DNA of 64,000 bases from Lutjanus erythropterus (taxonomy: Eukaryota; Chordata; Actinopteri; Lutjaniformes; Lutjanidae): positions 31,907,920 to 31,971,919 of the forward strand of contig CM034599.1 in the NCBI GenBank assembly GCA_020091685.1. Reading direction: 5' to 3'. The notes below the pieces were generated by a model. The model saw only the letters and a list, made by a program, of their open reading frames with translations. It was not told the origin of the DNA and did not search any database. Position numbers and translations under genes: made by a program. Positions 1 to 11,413 of the stretch are shown piece after piece (within the stretch, counting starts at the first letter, position 1; each line of letters starts with the position of its first letter).

Positions 1-778
1 AAAGGAATCCTGATAGTTTTAGTAAATACAGTAACACTTTACAGTGGTGTTAACATTTTATTATGAATCTCATGTGTGAATGAGATCCTGTAGCCTAAAT
101 GAGAATCTGTGAACAAACTTTAAAACTGTTTAAAATATTAGTATTTTTGGAGTAAGATGATCTGCTGCTCTGTTTCATATGAAGAGTGCTGTGGTTTGGA
201 TTAGTGTGGTAACCTGCTCTCACAGTGACATGACGTCTCTGGGTCAGACTCGTGGCTCTGTACTCTGCTGTCAGGCATGTTTTGCATAAATGATCTGCAG
301 CGGCATTTCTCAGCTTTCTTATAAAACCCAAAACTTATTCCACACTTGAGCGTTATGAATGTTTGGTGGTACAATTTCACTTCTGTTTTCAGCGCGGTCT
401 GTTTTGAGCAAATGAAGAGGAGACAGGAGAGGGAGGAGGAGGAGGAGGAGAGACAAAACGGAGGAAAGTTACAGCAGCAGCTCCTTGATGCCAAAAATAA
501 AACATATGCGCGTCCTAATGAGATGTATCGATACACTAGTGCTGCATCGATTTGTTTCTGATTAATGTTCAGCTTTTTACTGATACGGGCCGTCTAAACC
601 AATGCACTCGTATCTTACACATTAAAGTCCCATGCATCGGATGCATGAGTGAATTGTTACTAGCTTTGTTGCTAGCCTTGTGTCAGCTAGCGTTATGTAG
701 CATTCAGTTACAAAGACTACAAGTGAAGATTGCAAGAGTCTTTGAGGTTGTACTCAATGCTCTGGGCTATATTTGCTG

Positions 779-902
779 AAGACTTACGTTTACCATGGTC
801 ACTGTAGCATGTTAACATGCTAGCATCTGTGAGTTAGCACTGAACGCAAACTACAGCTGGGACAGATGGGCATGTCATTGGTTTTGCAGGTATTTGGCAA
901 GT
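779..902. repeat. Teleost interspersed repeat fragment
   Basis: The stretch containing TTTACCATGGTCACTGTAGC, ATGTTAACATGCTAGCAT and GTCATTGGTTTTGCAGGTAT matches a very common teleost repeat as I remember it. The boundaries are approximate and the class is not assigned. Confidence 0.5.
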
Positions 903-1178
903 GGCAACCTCACCTGAAAAGTGAAGCCAACACTGAAGTGCCAAACACTGCAGTTACTTGAGTGGCCACTTGAGGTTAGCTCCAAAAGTGAGTCCAATTT
1001 TACATTTTTTTATAATCAAGGCTGTGCCCACTTTGAGTGACAGATGGGGGTTGTCACAGATGGCTAGGCGCTAGGTTGCTGTCTCATTTGGCTGCCTCAG
1101 CTCCTCCCACACTTCAACTCTTTGTCTATTTTTGGATTGGCCAGAGAGAGGCATTGCCAAGACGGTGACGGCCAGAGC
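903..1178. repeat. Teleost interspersed repeat fragment (second family)
   Basis: Contains AAGTGAAGCCAACACTGAAG, TGCCAAACACTGCAGTTACT, GAGTGGCCACTTGAGGTTAG and CTCCAAAAGTGAGTCCA, a familiar high-copy teleost repeat. It abuts the preceding fragment and the inverted-repeat element at 1180. The class is not assigned. Confidence 0.5.
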
Positions 1179-1179
1179 T

Positions 1180-1430
1180 ACCTGGTATTAAAATGTGATC
1201 TGTATCCAGATCCATGATCCAGATAAGAAAAAATGCATGTAAATGCAAAGCTGTAAATGCTCCGTTATCAGAATGTGATCAGATATCTATGACCACATCT
1301 GGAGGTAGTTTATCTTGCAGTGTAATCAAATCTTAGTAGTAGTAGGTAGTAATATTAGGTAGGTGTCAACACAATCTGTACAACAATCTGGACAACATAT
1401 CTGGATACAGATCACATTTTAATACCAGGT
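1180..1430. mobile_element. MITE with perfect 32-bp terminal inverted repeats
   Basis: The sequence at 1180-1211 (starting ACCTGGTATTAAAATGTGAT) is the exact reverse complement of 1399-1430. The 251-bp element has no coding capacity. This is the signature of a miniature inverted-repeat transposable element. The perfect termini suggest relatively recent activity or mobilisation. The superfamily is uncertain because target-site duplications are not obvious. Confidence 0.85.
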
Positions 1431-2070
1431 GTAAATGGGGTGTAAGACCCTCATAACGGTTCTTCAGAGACTCTCCACTAATTATTATACAGTCTGGTAT
1501 TTACTCATAACCCAAAATATCACAGAAAAAAAATCAAATTTGACCTGATGGTGGCACTAGATTCAAGGTCAGGAGATCACCACAGTAATTAGAATTCATC
1601 CTGAGCTAGACAGACTCACAATGCCTTCCCTTGAGCCATGGCTTAAAACAAAAACTAAATAAAGTCTGACTTTGGTGATGAAGAGGATAAACTTCATCTA
1701 CTTTATTATTCTTCGTCTTCCATTACTTATGGTCAGATGGAGGAGCCAGATCCTGTCAGAGTTGTAAATGCAGCAGACTCCAGGCAGCCAAAAGCCAAAC
1801 TGGGTTCATCCTCAAATGCTGCGGGAACTAATTCAGTCCAGAAAGTGGCAGAGTGTGGCTGGATGTGGAGCAGTCAAACACATGCCTCAAAACTACGTAT
1901 ACAGTCTTTTTATTTTATATTTCTGTGACCTTGCAAAGCTTTGAATTGCGTGTGTCTGAATGGTGTGACATAAATAAACTTGCCTTGCCTCATGGACTCC
2001 ATGGTAACCTCTTTTATACCTCTTCTGTCACTGCAACTTAGGTGGAACCAGTTAATAAAATATTCACTAT

Positions 2071-3093
2071 GGGCCCTATCTTATGCTGATCCAAAGCATA
2101 GGTTCAAAGTGCAAGACACAATGGATTTAATTTATTCAACCACCTTTGCCGTCTTGTGCCACTGGCGCAGGGGTATCCTGCTTTGTCCCGCACCTTGTGT
2201 CAGCAGCGCACAGTAGGATTCACATATCAGCATGGGCGTGTTTTAGGCCGAAGATGCAATAAACCACTCAGAAAGACGGCTCTCATCAGGTTATCCAACA
2301 GGTATGTCCAACCAGCATCAGGCTCTGACAGGAGTACACAGACCTTTTCCTTTCTGTATCAAACTGGTCTCATGCTTAGATATAACATTTATGTTATAAA
2401 TCATAACTGTTTTATCTTTGTTTTTCTGGATCCAAATAAACACACAGACACAAACACTACAGCTGCTCCACCTGCCATACTGACTGATATGTTAAAGACA
2501 ATCTTGCAGCTGTGATCCAGTCCTGTGCACACTTTGCAGGCCTCTTCTATTATTAGGGCTTATAATTATGATAATAATTCCTTACTCCTTATTAGTGATG
2601 ATAATTGTAGAAGACACACCAACGCACGCTGTTTAACATACTGTAAATGAAAGGTGTTTTGCGATTGTAGAGACACACACGCTGTTTACTTCGATATACA
2701 TTTTATTTTCAAAGGACACATTGATAATCCACACTCCACTAAACAGCAGGTGTTTTGTGACTGTGGAGACGTGTGTGTGCACTTCCGCCACATGTGGGGG
2801 TCGCTACCTTGAGCAGACAGATCTATTGCGCCACAGATGTTGCGCTTCAACCAGCCTTTAGCTGGTCTGAGGTGCAAATGGTTTCGACTAAAATGCGCAT
2901 GCACACGATACCAAATGCGCCCAGCCAAGCTTTTATTTTGCCTTGATTTTAAGACCTCCTGCCCATGGCTGCACAGACTAGGCACAAGTTAATTTCCTAT
3001 CTTGCAGACATGGCAAAAATGACAAGATAGATAGGGGCAAGACAACAATGCCACCTGTGCATCCACTTTCTGCCAGGTGCAAGACAGCGTCCT
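2071..3093. mobile_element. Degenerate DNA transposon (GGGCCCTATCTT type)
   Basis: Begins GGGCCCTATCTTATGCTGAT and ends with CCAGGTGCAAGACAGCGTCC. The ends are a diverged inverted pair of the GGGCCCTATCTTGCACC type seen in fish genomes. The interior carries TTGTGCCACTGGCGCAGGGG and other segments of that family. No transposase frame is recognisable and no clear target duplication is seen, so the boundaries are approximate. Confidence 0.45.
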
Positions 3094-3334
3094 ATGCCAT
3101 TCAAATGATTATAAAGTCCTTTCACTTAGTCTGTCTTGAGTGTCTCCCTCCTCAAACACTTACTCACCTCAACAATACTGTTACTCTCCTCTGGTGATCT
3201 CAACTCTGTTAAGCTTTCCTGTCATTTCCCGTAAAATACAGTCTTTTCTCAGAGACACGCTGTGGCTTTGAAGTCAGAAATAACAGTGTTGACTGGACAG
3301 AAGCGCTTAGTTGATTCCTATGGCAACTGTGTGA

Positions 3335-3355
3335 ACACACACACACACACACACA
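3335..3355. repeat. (CA)n microsatellite
   Basis: Uninterrupted AC dinucleotide run of about 10 units in galnt9 intron 2. Confidence 0.95.
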
Positions 3356-4066
3356 AAGACAACATCTTGTGAATCTTTCCACGCCGCTCCAATTAGGCTC
3401 AGAACGCAACAGCTGACAAACGCACTTCACTCGCTTCTGCCTTTGTTTCCCCATGTTTTCACATATCTTATTCAGCAGTGCTGACTCATTATGTAGGGAT
3501 AATGAGGTGGCTATTGTAATTGTTGTGGTTGAATTATTTACAAGAGATTTGGGCTGTAATGAAACACTTGTAATATTGTTCCGTTACTAGAATATCAAAT
3601 TGACATGAATCAACTATAGTGTAAACAAATATAAGTGTTTCATTTAGCTTCAGTAAATCCCGTTAAGCCCTCGAAGTCTTTTTCTGAACATCGAGGCGCT
3701 GCAGTGACATACTGCATTTGCCAGGTGAAAGTATTAATTAGACAATATATTGATTTGACAGAGAGCATCAGTCTCACTGGTTATAACAGATTATTAGATG
3801 TGACTGAGGCAACGACTGAGGCTGAAATTCACTGTTGAAAATCTGCACTTGGCAAGGATGTTATTTAAAAATGATGTGTCTCATCATCCTGAATCACAAA
3901 TTAGGGCTCCTGCAGAAAAGCGCATACATAATCACAACTAATAAGACACAGCTAACCTATCCTAAATGCCAAAATGAAATCATAATGCTGCATAAAATTC
4001 CATACACAGCCCACAGGAAGTGATGAGCAGTTTCCGGATGTACAGTCTGATATTACTTTGTATTAT

Positions 4067-6790
4067 CAGGGCTGGGGCGATTCACTTATCTTCCAGTTCA
4101 ATCCTATCATGATTCCTGGGTGCCAATTCTTCTGTATTGCAATTCTAAAAGTATTGCAATTCAGTATTACCATTTGTTGGGACTTTTCTTTGCTTTTTGT
4201 AACACAGGACCAAGGGTGAAGAAGCTGAGACTGCATATCATGAGTCATATTTCTGAAATCAATGCGCAGCACATGTCAGTGAGTCTTTCTGAGTTTTATT
4301 TCAGCAGCATTATTGCTATACTGCATGTAAAAGTAGCAAATATAATACTTTTTGAAGTAAACTGCTACAGTTAGCTGATTCTGCTCATCAAGCTGATGTC
4401 ATAAAAACAATAAATAAAATAAGATGTTCGGCCAAAATTAATAGAGACATAGAATTAAACAGACACACACAGAATAATAGAATTAGAACAGCGGTTAACA
4501 CCACTGATGTTTCCCTCTTCTCTGTATTCATGTATTTTTAGATACAGGACTTTGTAGTGTTGTTATCAAAGTCAAAACTCTGGTGTGGCGATGCTACCTT
4601 GAGCATGTTTTGTTCAAAGTACGCACATTCGCTGCTCTTCCACCCTTGCTGTGAGCCATCTGAACTCTACTGGGGCTCGGCGCCCTGATACCCCGGTGAA
4701 CTGGGATGTCAGCTTGAGTCAGCAGCATCCGCAGGGTCGGGCCGCAGGGGGACGGCCACACAGCAGATGGATCCCAGCGTGGTGCTAAAGTTACATCCTC
4801 CTCTCTCCACCCAAATGGAACCCTCCCCGTACTTCACAGCCTCACTGGTTTGCGTGAGTGTGTGTGTGCAACTGTGTGGTGGGCATGTGTTAGCAGGTTC
4901 TCACCTTTCAACAATGAGAATTGGCAGGAGACGAACTAGCAATTATGTAGAACACCACAACAGATGGTATCTTATTTACTTGTGAAATTATATAGTAAAT
5001 GCTTTGCATATCACAATAAAAATGTGAGAAAAGATGATTTCTACAATGATTTCTGTTTCCCTTTTGGGCTTTGCTTTTCACATTGATCTCACACACCTGG
5101 GGAACCTGTCATGTCAACTTCCTCACGTCAGTTTCCATTGTAAATTAATCCCTTGCAATTTGAGCTGGTTGCTTTTAATATTAATTTCATCAGAAATTAA
5201 ACATATTCTACTAACGCATGCTGAGACACTCTGCTTTGAACTGTCAGTCAAATGTCTGAACTTTAAATGCAAATAGGATGTGTACTTAGCCTGGGCTCCT
5301 TCTTTAAACATAATTGAAAAGAGGTGTCAAAGTTTCAGAGAGACACATACTAGCTGATAAAAAGTTCTGCTAAAAAATAATAAACATGTAACTATGGAGG
5401 AAGGCTGACATGTTAAACTTACTTTGTGGCTGCAGGAAAATAAAGAGTGTGATTTTTGATTTATAACTATTGGAATTGTGACTATTTTGAATAAATTAAA
5501 CTACAGGCCTGCATAGTTACATTGCAAGATGCAACTGTATCAAGCATTAAACATCGTATTAAGATAGTAACTTAAGATAAAAATAATAAATTGCTGGTTA
5601 GTCTTAGAATAGTTTGATTTTTGACATGACAGCTCTGCCTGCACTGTAACTACTGTTAGCTTTGGAAAGTAAAATCCATTCACAATAATCAATCCATCAC
5701 AATCAAAGTGACAAAACTATCCCTGACCAAGTTTGTAGTACAGACAGCGGTCTGGAGACAGAGCATAATATTATCAAGATATTTTTGTTTCTTTCACCAA
5801 CTAATTCTTGTTAATTAGCAATGCACTTGTTGGCACACAATTCACCATTTACAAATCCAGCACATACAGAGCAAACAAGCCCACAGGAAGGGCGCCATGG
5901 TTTGAAACCAATGTGACATAGTGGCCAAGGCATGTGACCACAACATCACATGATGCACAGTGGACCAAAGAGATTTTTTCCCACATGCTTACTTTGTGAA
6001 ACAAGCAGCTATAAAACAGCTAATATATTTTTTGAGCGTCATAATCCCCGCAACTTTGATCTGACAATATTAGGAAAGTCTATAAGATCTGCATGATTAC
6101 AAAATTATTTTATATTATATTTTTCTAATTATATTATTATTCTGGATTCAAGTTAGCAGAGGGTTAAAGTCTCTGGTGTGTATTCATCCAGGTAATTTCT
6201 CCACAGCAGTGATTGTGTGGCTGTTTTTCGGCTTTACAAAGGAAAGAACAGAACCCCACCTCCTTTCTGTATCCAGTTCTCCTTTATACTAACAAAGTAC
6301 ACTATGAGAGCAGTATGAGTTTACAAAAACAGAAGTTATGGAACAAAAAATATAAATTACTAAGCTGAACGAACAAAGAATAATTACAGCTAAAGCTCTC
6401 TCTATTTTTTCTTATAAATGAAAAATGTAAGTGGTTTTATTTCTTCTTCCTCATCTTCTTTGAGGTTTATTGGCAGTCGGCAAATAACTAGTTTTGTTAC
6501 CAGTTCGCAACCTCTACTTCTTCTGCTCTGTTTATTAACGTAGCCCATACCACTTACCTCTCTTGCGTAGCCTAGTTTTTTCTGCTCCAAACCAGTTTAT
6601 GATTTCCTTTTTTTTTGTTCAAGATTTCAAAAGTTCACTTCAAATTTGCTTAGCAATTATATGAAAACATGTAACCGCTTGTTAAGATGCTGAGATGTAA
6701 CTGAAATCAAGTCTCATGTAATGTTAAAATTGTAAATCTTCAAACCATTATTGTGTAATAAAAAGAATCAATAGTTGAATGACTATCCAG
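4067..6790. repeat. Possible decayed hAT-like element or elements
   Basis: The left part (AGGGCTGGGGCGATTCACTT, then AATCCTATCATGATTCCTGG) resembles the start of a fish hAT-like repeat with the GGGCTGGGCGATT terminus. A weak inverted partner (ACTATCCAGCCCCC) occurs near 6780. The pairing is not secure, and the 2.7 kb between them is AT-rich with no gene recognised. Confidence 0.2.
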
Positions 6791-7199
6791 CCCCCTTTCC
6801 TTCCCCCTTCACACCTTTATTTTGCCTTTTAACTTTCATCAGTTGGCTCAAAAATGTGCCCAAATCCCAGCTTTATGTAACACTATGGCAACAGTGCAAA
6901 CATAAGCCTCAGATATTGACACAACTTTGAATTTCAAGGTAGTAGAACATCTAATACAGGTGAGGGCACTCAAACATGTCCATCACTATAATTTCTCACA
7001 TGACACCTTTCTAAATGCTGGTATTGATTCATGTATAGGGATGACAATCTGCTGCCTATAGTCTCATTGGGCAAGTGAGCTAGTGCTTGATGTTTTGGAC
7101 TGGGAGAGCTTAATTTCATGCGCTGTTATCAATCACTTCCATTACCGCAGCCCACATGCATTTGACAGCAGAGGTAATAAAAGGAAAACTAAACCACAG

Positions 7200-8290
7200 A
7201 GAGTGTTTATGATGGAGCGCGCTGCGTACGTCTATCTATACTTTAAGCCCTGCACTGGTGCTCTATTCGTAAGAGTAAATGCACAAGTGTTTTGATTGAT
7301 AACCCCTCCACTGTATCATTTCAATCCTTCCCCGTGCATTTATGCTCTCCCTCAGCAACTCCTTTGTTCCCTCTCACAGCTTTCTCTATTGCCTCTCTCA
7401 ATCAGCCTTGCCAGGTCTATAAATACAATGACAAATCTGGCAGTGAGTATGAGGGGGGAATTTTTGCACCGCGGCGCTGCTTTGCAGAGACACAGCCCCG
7501 ACACGGCAACTGTGCAAAACAAAGTAATGTATATTTCACTCCTGCGCGGTTATACGAGTACGAGGGGGTGCGTTTAATGAATATTACGAGGGTAATATCT
7601 TGAAAATGTCAGAGGGGGCGAGGCAGCCTCATCGCTTCTAGTTGAGATGTGGTGTGAGGCTGGATTTCAGTGTCGAGATCGTAAAGTGATATTGTAGTTC
7701 CATTGCCCTAGTTACTGGATCCAATTTAGGGCATCGCTCAGCCTTAAATTTGTACCTGTCTGCAGTAGCAGGGAAGCCCAGTAAAGCCGTAACAGGATGA
7801 GCGATCGACTCATCTGTTTGTAATGGGACTGAGCTCACTGGACAGGGCTCATAATTTGACCCGGAACAAGCTTTGACAGAAACAGAGCGCCAGATTAAGA
7901 TGCATTCCTATCACACCTCCCCCTTTCTCCACCCCCTCCTCCTCCTCCTCCTCCCTCCTTCTCCCGCTTGCCAGCCTGCAGCCCCGGCCGCTCCCTCTGA
8001 CTTTTTTCCCCCGCCGGCCGCTCTTATTTGCTGTGAAATTTCACATTAACCTTCGGTAACCCGCACAGTGCAGCCAACACCAAAGCAACTTTCCAATCCG
8101 CGAGCACTCCTCTCAGAAAGATAATCGTTTGCCTTGTCATTTCTCAACCACCCCCCCCCCCCACCCCCATCCAGGAGATAAACTTTAGCACTGGAAAGAG
8201 CAACAATTTGCAGCAGGAGCTCCTGCACCGCGGAGACCTTACGATCCCATTCTGCAGTATCAGACGCTCAGGAGATGAGGTAAGCCTGTT
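7200..8290 (+). promoter_or_regulatory. Unexplained CpG-rich island with TATA box and splice-donor-like site
   Basis: Inside galnt9 intron 2, about 1.1 kb is clearly richer in CG dinucleotides than the surrounding AT-rich DNA, notably at 7215-7235, 7465-7620 and 7980-8270. On the plus strand there is a good TATA box (TATAAATA, 7418-7425), pyrimidine-rich CCT repeats (about 7921-7970), a run of 12 C (8151-8162) and a consensus splice donor (GATGAG/GTAAGC, with GT at 8280-8281). Together these look like a promoter and first exon of a plus-strand transcript antisense to galnt9, possibly a long non-coding RNA. No protein-coding exon was recognised downstream. It could instead be an enhancer or an alternative galnt9 promoter. 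Confidence 0.4.
7418..7425 (+). promoter_or_regulatory. TATA box candidate
   Basis: TATAAATA in the context GTCTATAAATACAATG, followed about 35-60 bp downstream by the CpG-rich segment. It is a plausible core promoter element for the intron 2 island. Such motifs also occur by chance in AT-rich DNA, so it carries weight only because of the island. Confidence 0.3.
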
Positions 8291-8387
8291 TCTGCAGCCT
8301 CCCTTTCTGGTTATCACCCTCCCACAGGCGGACAAACACAAGACGGAGGGTCCTTAGGAAAGCTTGCTTCAATATAGTTTTGGGTTA

Positions 8388-8601
8388 GACAACATTTTTG
8401 TCAAAATATAAATCAAATCTTCAGCAAAGTGACAATAGAGATACAAGGTGAGATTAGGGGTAATTGAATAAGAATCCTCTTGGAGGAGGAGAAATGGAGA
8501 GCGAAAAGCTAGTTTCATGCCTTGAATTGCATTTTTCTGTTTATGAGTGACACAAATAAGATTTTTTTGTGGCTTTCGTGGGCATCAGTAATCTTATCAG
8601 C
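8388..8601 (+). repeat. Local direct duplication, copy 1
   Basis: About 214 bp closely matching 9423-9643. Shared landmarks are AAATCAAATCTTC, GATTAGGGGTAATTGAATAA, CTTGGAGGAGGAGAAATGGA, GCCTTGAATTGCATTTTTCT and CAGTAATCTTATCAGC. The two copies are in the same orientation and bracket a tandem array. Confidence 0.9.
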
Positions 8602-8614
8602 GGGCACCTTAGAG

Positions 8615-8985
8615 CAGTCATTCCCAAAGGCTGGGTCAGGACCCACAGGTGGGTCACATGAGACTTTATTTGGATCACCAAATAAATAAAAGACTGTGGA
8701 AGACATTCTGCAGATTTAACATTTAAAATGTGTAAATTGTTTTACTGATGAGAAGAAATAAAAACGATGAGATGACCTGTTAACTCACACTAAATACATT
8801 TATTTCTCATTTATAGTATAGTATTTAATGTGTGTATTCATTACGATAATGCAAGGTGATGAAATGGCAAGTTCATTTATGCACAGATTAAGTCTTCCAA
8901 GATTTATTCATTAGGGCCTATTGTAAATGTTGTCTGACATTTCTAAAAAGTGGGTCTCCATAAAAAAAAAGTTTGTGAAACACTG
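8615..8985. mobile_element. hAT-type non-autonomous element, 371 bp, with 8-bp target duplication
   Basis: Left end CAGTCATTCCCAAAGGCTGG, right end (reverse complement) CAGTGTTTCACAAACTTTTT. These resemble hAT-superfamily termini (CAGTGGTTCCCAAA type). It is flanked by a perfect 8-bp target-site duplication CCTTAGAG at 8607-8614 and 8986-8993, the length expected for hAT. The target lies inside a minisatellite unit. There is no transposase coding capacity. Confidence 0.85.
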
Positions 8986-9422
8986 CCTTAGAGGGCTCTT
9001 TATCACTTTTTTCCTCTGGAAGGGCACCTTAGAGAGCAATCTATCATGTTTTTTTCCACTGGAAGAGCACCCTAGAGGGCACTTTATCATGTTTTCTCCT
9101 CTAGAAGAGCACCCTAAAGGAGTTCTTATCACTGGATAGGCACCCTATAGGGCATTTATCATGTTTTTTCCACTCGAAAGACACCCTAGAGGGCACTTTA
9201 TCATGTTTTCTCCTCTAAGACAGCACCCTAAAGGAGTTCTTATCACTGGATAGGCACCCTATAGGGCATTTATCATGTTTTTTCCACTCAAAAGACACCC
9301 TAGAGGGCACTTTATCATGTTTTCTCCAATGGAAGGGCACCATGGAGGGCAATTATCACATTTTATCCACTGGAAGGACACTTTAGGAGGCACTTCATTA
9401 CATTTTCTCCTCTTGAAGGAAG
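8986..9422 (+). repeat. 42-bp-unit minisatellite with a 114-bp higher-order period
   Basis: About ten degenerate units of the form CCACTGGAAGAGCACCCTAG followed by AGGGCACTTTATCATGTTTT and CT (42 bp). Two successive 114-bp blocks (9097-9210 and 9211 to about 9323) are nearly identical, giving a higher-order period. A short piece of the same unit (GGGCACCTTAGAG, 8602-8614) sits left of the hAT insertion, so the array originally began near 8602. Since 42 is a multiple of 3, translated frames look repetitive, but there is no sign of a gene. Confidence 0.88.
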
Positions 9423-9643
9423 GTCAACAATTTTGTCAAAAGACAAATCAAATCTTCGGCAAAGTGCCAATAGAGATGCCAGGTGCGATTAGGGGTAATT
9501 GAATAAGAATCCTCTTGGAGGAGGAGAAATGGAGGGCGAAAAGCAGGTGCCATGCCTTGAATTGCATTTTTCTGTTTAAGAGTGACACAAGTTACACTTA
9601 AGATCTTTTTGTGTCTTTTGTGGGCACCAGTAATCTTATCAGC
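9423..9643 (+). repeat. Local direct duplication, copy 2
   Basis: Second copy of the 8388-8601 segment, same orientation, with scattered substitutions and a small insertion near 9590-9600. It lies immediately right of the 42-bp minisatellite. Confidence 0.9.
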
Positions 9644-10539
9644 ATGCTTGTCTGTATCTGTTTTTCTCTGCAAAGCCCAGCGAGCCGTTATCATACCTAA
9701 GCCTCCCAAGGACAGCGAATGGCAGGCTCAGAGTCACCATAATGTAGAGCCTACTTAAGTCCCTTGGTATCTCAGTTAAGGATGTCACTTGCAGTAGTGA
9801 AGGGCACAAGAGAGGAATACAGGCTTGCGGGCGCTGAATGGAGATTACAGGTTTTTGTGTGAGAGACAATTGCGGCTGCAATTATTATGAATTGGTTTTG
9901 TAGCAGACAGGCAGGCTTGAAAAGAAAGAGACTTTGAGAATGTGCGATCGTTCAGTCATGGCAGTGGACTTTTGCTTCCCTGTAGTCATCAAAGTCCTCG
10001 GCTCAATGACTCCTGTTCAATTAAAAGCCCATTAGACAGGAGGTGCCTGGTTCCTGCATTTAACCTCACTTCTGCAGTGCTGCAGTCACCTTTCGCCCGC
10101 AGGACATAATTACAGAGTCAGAATTAGAAATCAGAAATATGTAACCGTCTTTCATACTGTATGAGGCAGAGAGATAGACTGAGGGCACTTTCATGCCTGA
10201 AGTTCCAAGAGAAAACTACATTCATACAAAAAAAGAACCTCAAGAGCTGTAAACATGAAGCTATATGAGCAGACAGCTACTGTCCTGTACAGCGGCAGAC
10301 TCAGACGGCCTGAATTGCAGGTGCATAAATAAACAAAAACAAAAGGGCACCAACACGCTGAAAGTCATGATGCATTTATGGTGCCGGTCCAATCCCTGGT
10401 TTAGATTGAAATTGTTATTGTGTAAGTATAACTACTTTACTTCTAGAATAAAAAAAACACAAACACTTTTAACTATTTAACCATTAAGAGGCAAGCAGAG
10501 GCCCACTAGTTTTCTTGTACGTAGGCCTGCCTATATGGC

Positions 10540-10692
10540 ACTGCATCACGTTTTCTCTGCTGGAAGGGCATGCTAGAGTGCACTTCATCATGGTTTGTCC
10601 ACTGGAAATGCACTCTAGAGGGCAATGAACCGCTTTTTGTCCATTAGAAGAGTACACTAGAGTGCACTTTGTCACATTCTGTCCACTGGAAA
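10540..10692 (+). repeat. Dispersed units of the 42-bp minisatellite
   Basis: About three and a half degenerate units of the same motif as 8986-9422 (CTGGAAGGGCATGCTAGAGT, CCACTGGAAATGCACTCTAG, CCATTAGAAGAGTACACTAG), more than 1 kb from the main array. The minus strand gives a repetitive reading frame here, which I regard as a by-product of the 42-bp unit. Confidence 0.8.
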
Positions 10693-11325
10693 GTAGGGTT
10701 TGGCCCATGGTTGATGCCATCTGACTGGTCAACAGCGTGATTTCAAAGCCAGCCCTGTATTTGAGGTAATTCGTCCACTCAGAGTTGCCGTAACATAGCA
10801 GTTTCATTCTGTTTTTGGCATGTAAGAGAGAGCAAAAAGAAGCTGAGCTGCTGGACACTGTACAAACATTATGTCTCCATGTCCTGTTTATTATTTTCTT
10901 ATTAAACCTGCCCCGTCAGATGAACCCAGATGCTTGGTTACATGGGTGGCAGCGATGCTTCTGTTCTGCAGACCACTGTGCATTCAGCTTCAGCTTAGCT
11001 TCTTCAGTGTATAGCTGCTTCCTTAACACAATAAACCTCCAGACATGTGGTGAGGACATGAAGACCCATTTAACTCAGCACAGGGGTGTAGGTCTGACCC
11101 TCATCTGGCATGGATGTGGGAGTCATTTGTCTTGCTCTCTTCAGTGTAGGGTTTTCAGACAGTGTGAAGCATTGGTGACAACAGAGGTTAACTAATGAGC
11201 AAGGTGGTTTTTCTGTTATGGGGCAGCTAACCCCCCACCACCCCCCAATAGACAACAACGTCATCGTCCATCGGCAATGGTTCGCTATGGACACATGCCA
11301 GTTTTGTAGACATCACCCAATCCTA

Positions 11326-11413
11326 CTGGAAAGGCACCCTAGAGGGCTCTTTATCACGTTTTCTCCACTATAAGGGTACCCTTAAGAGCATTTTATCACA
11401 TTTTTGCGCACCT
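11326..11413 (+). repeat. Dispersed units of the 42-bp minisatellite
   Basis: Two further units (CTGGAAAGGCACCCTAGAGG then CCACTATAAGGGTACCCTTA) with the TTTATCACGTTTTCT segment between them. Same family as the array at 8986-9422. Confidence 0.75.

Noticed and set aside
10484..10858. 124-codon minus-strand frame with repeated SSGQ-like segments
   Set aside because: The repetition comes from the 42-bp minisatellite units read in frame. The rest has no recognisable similarity and no gene context.
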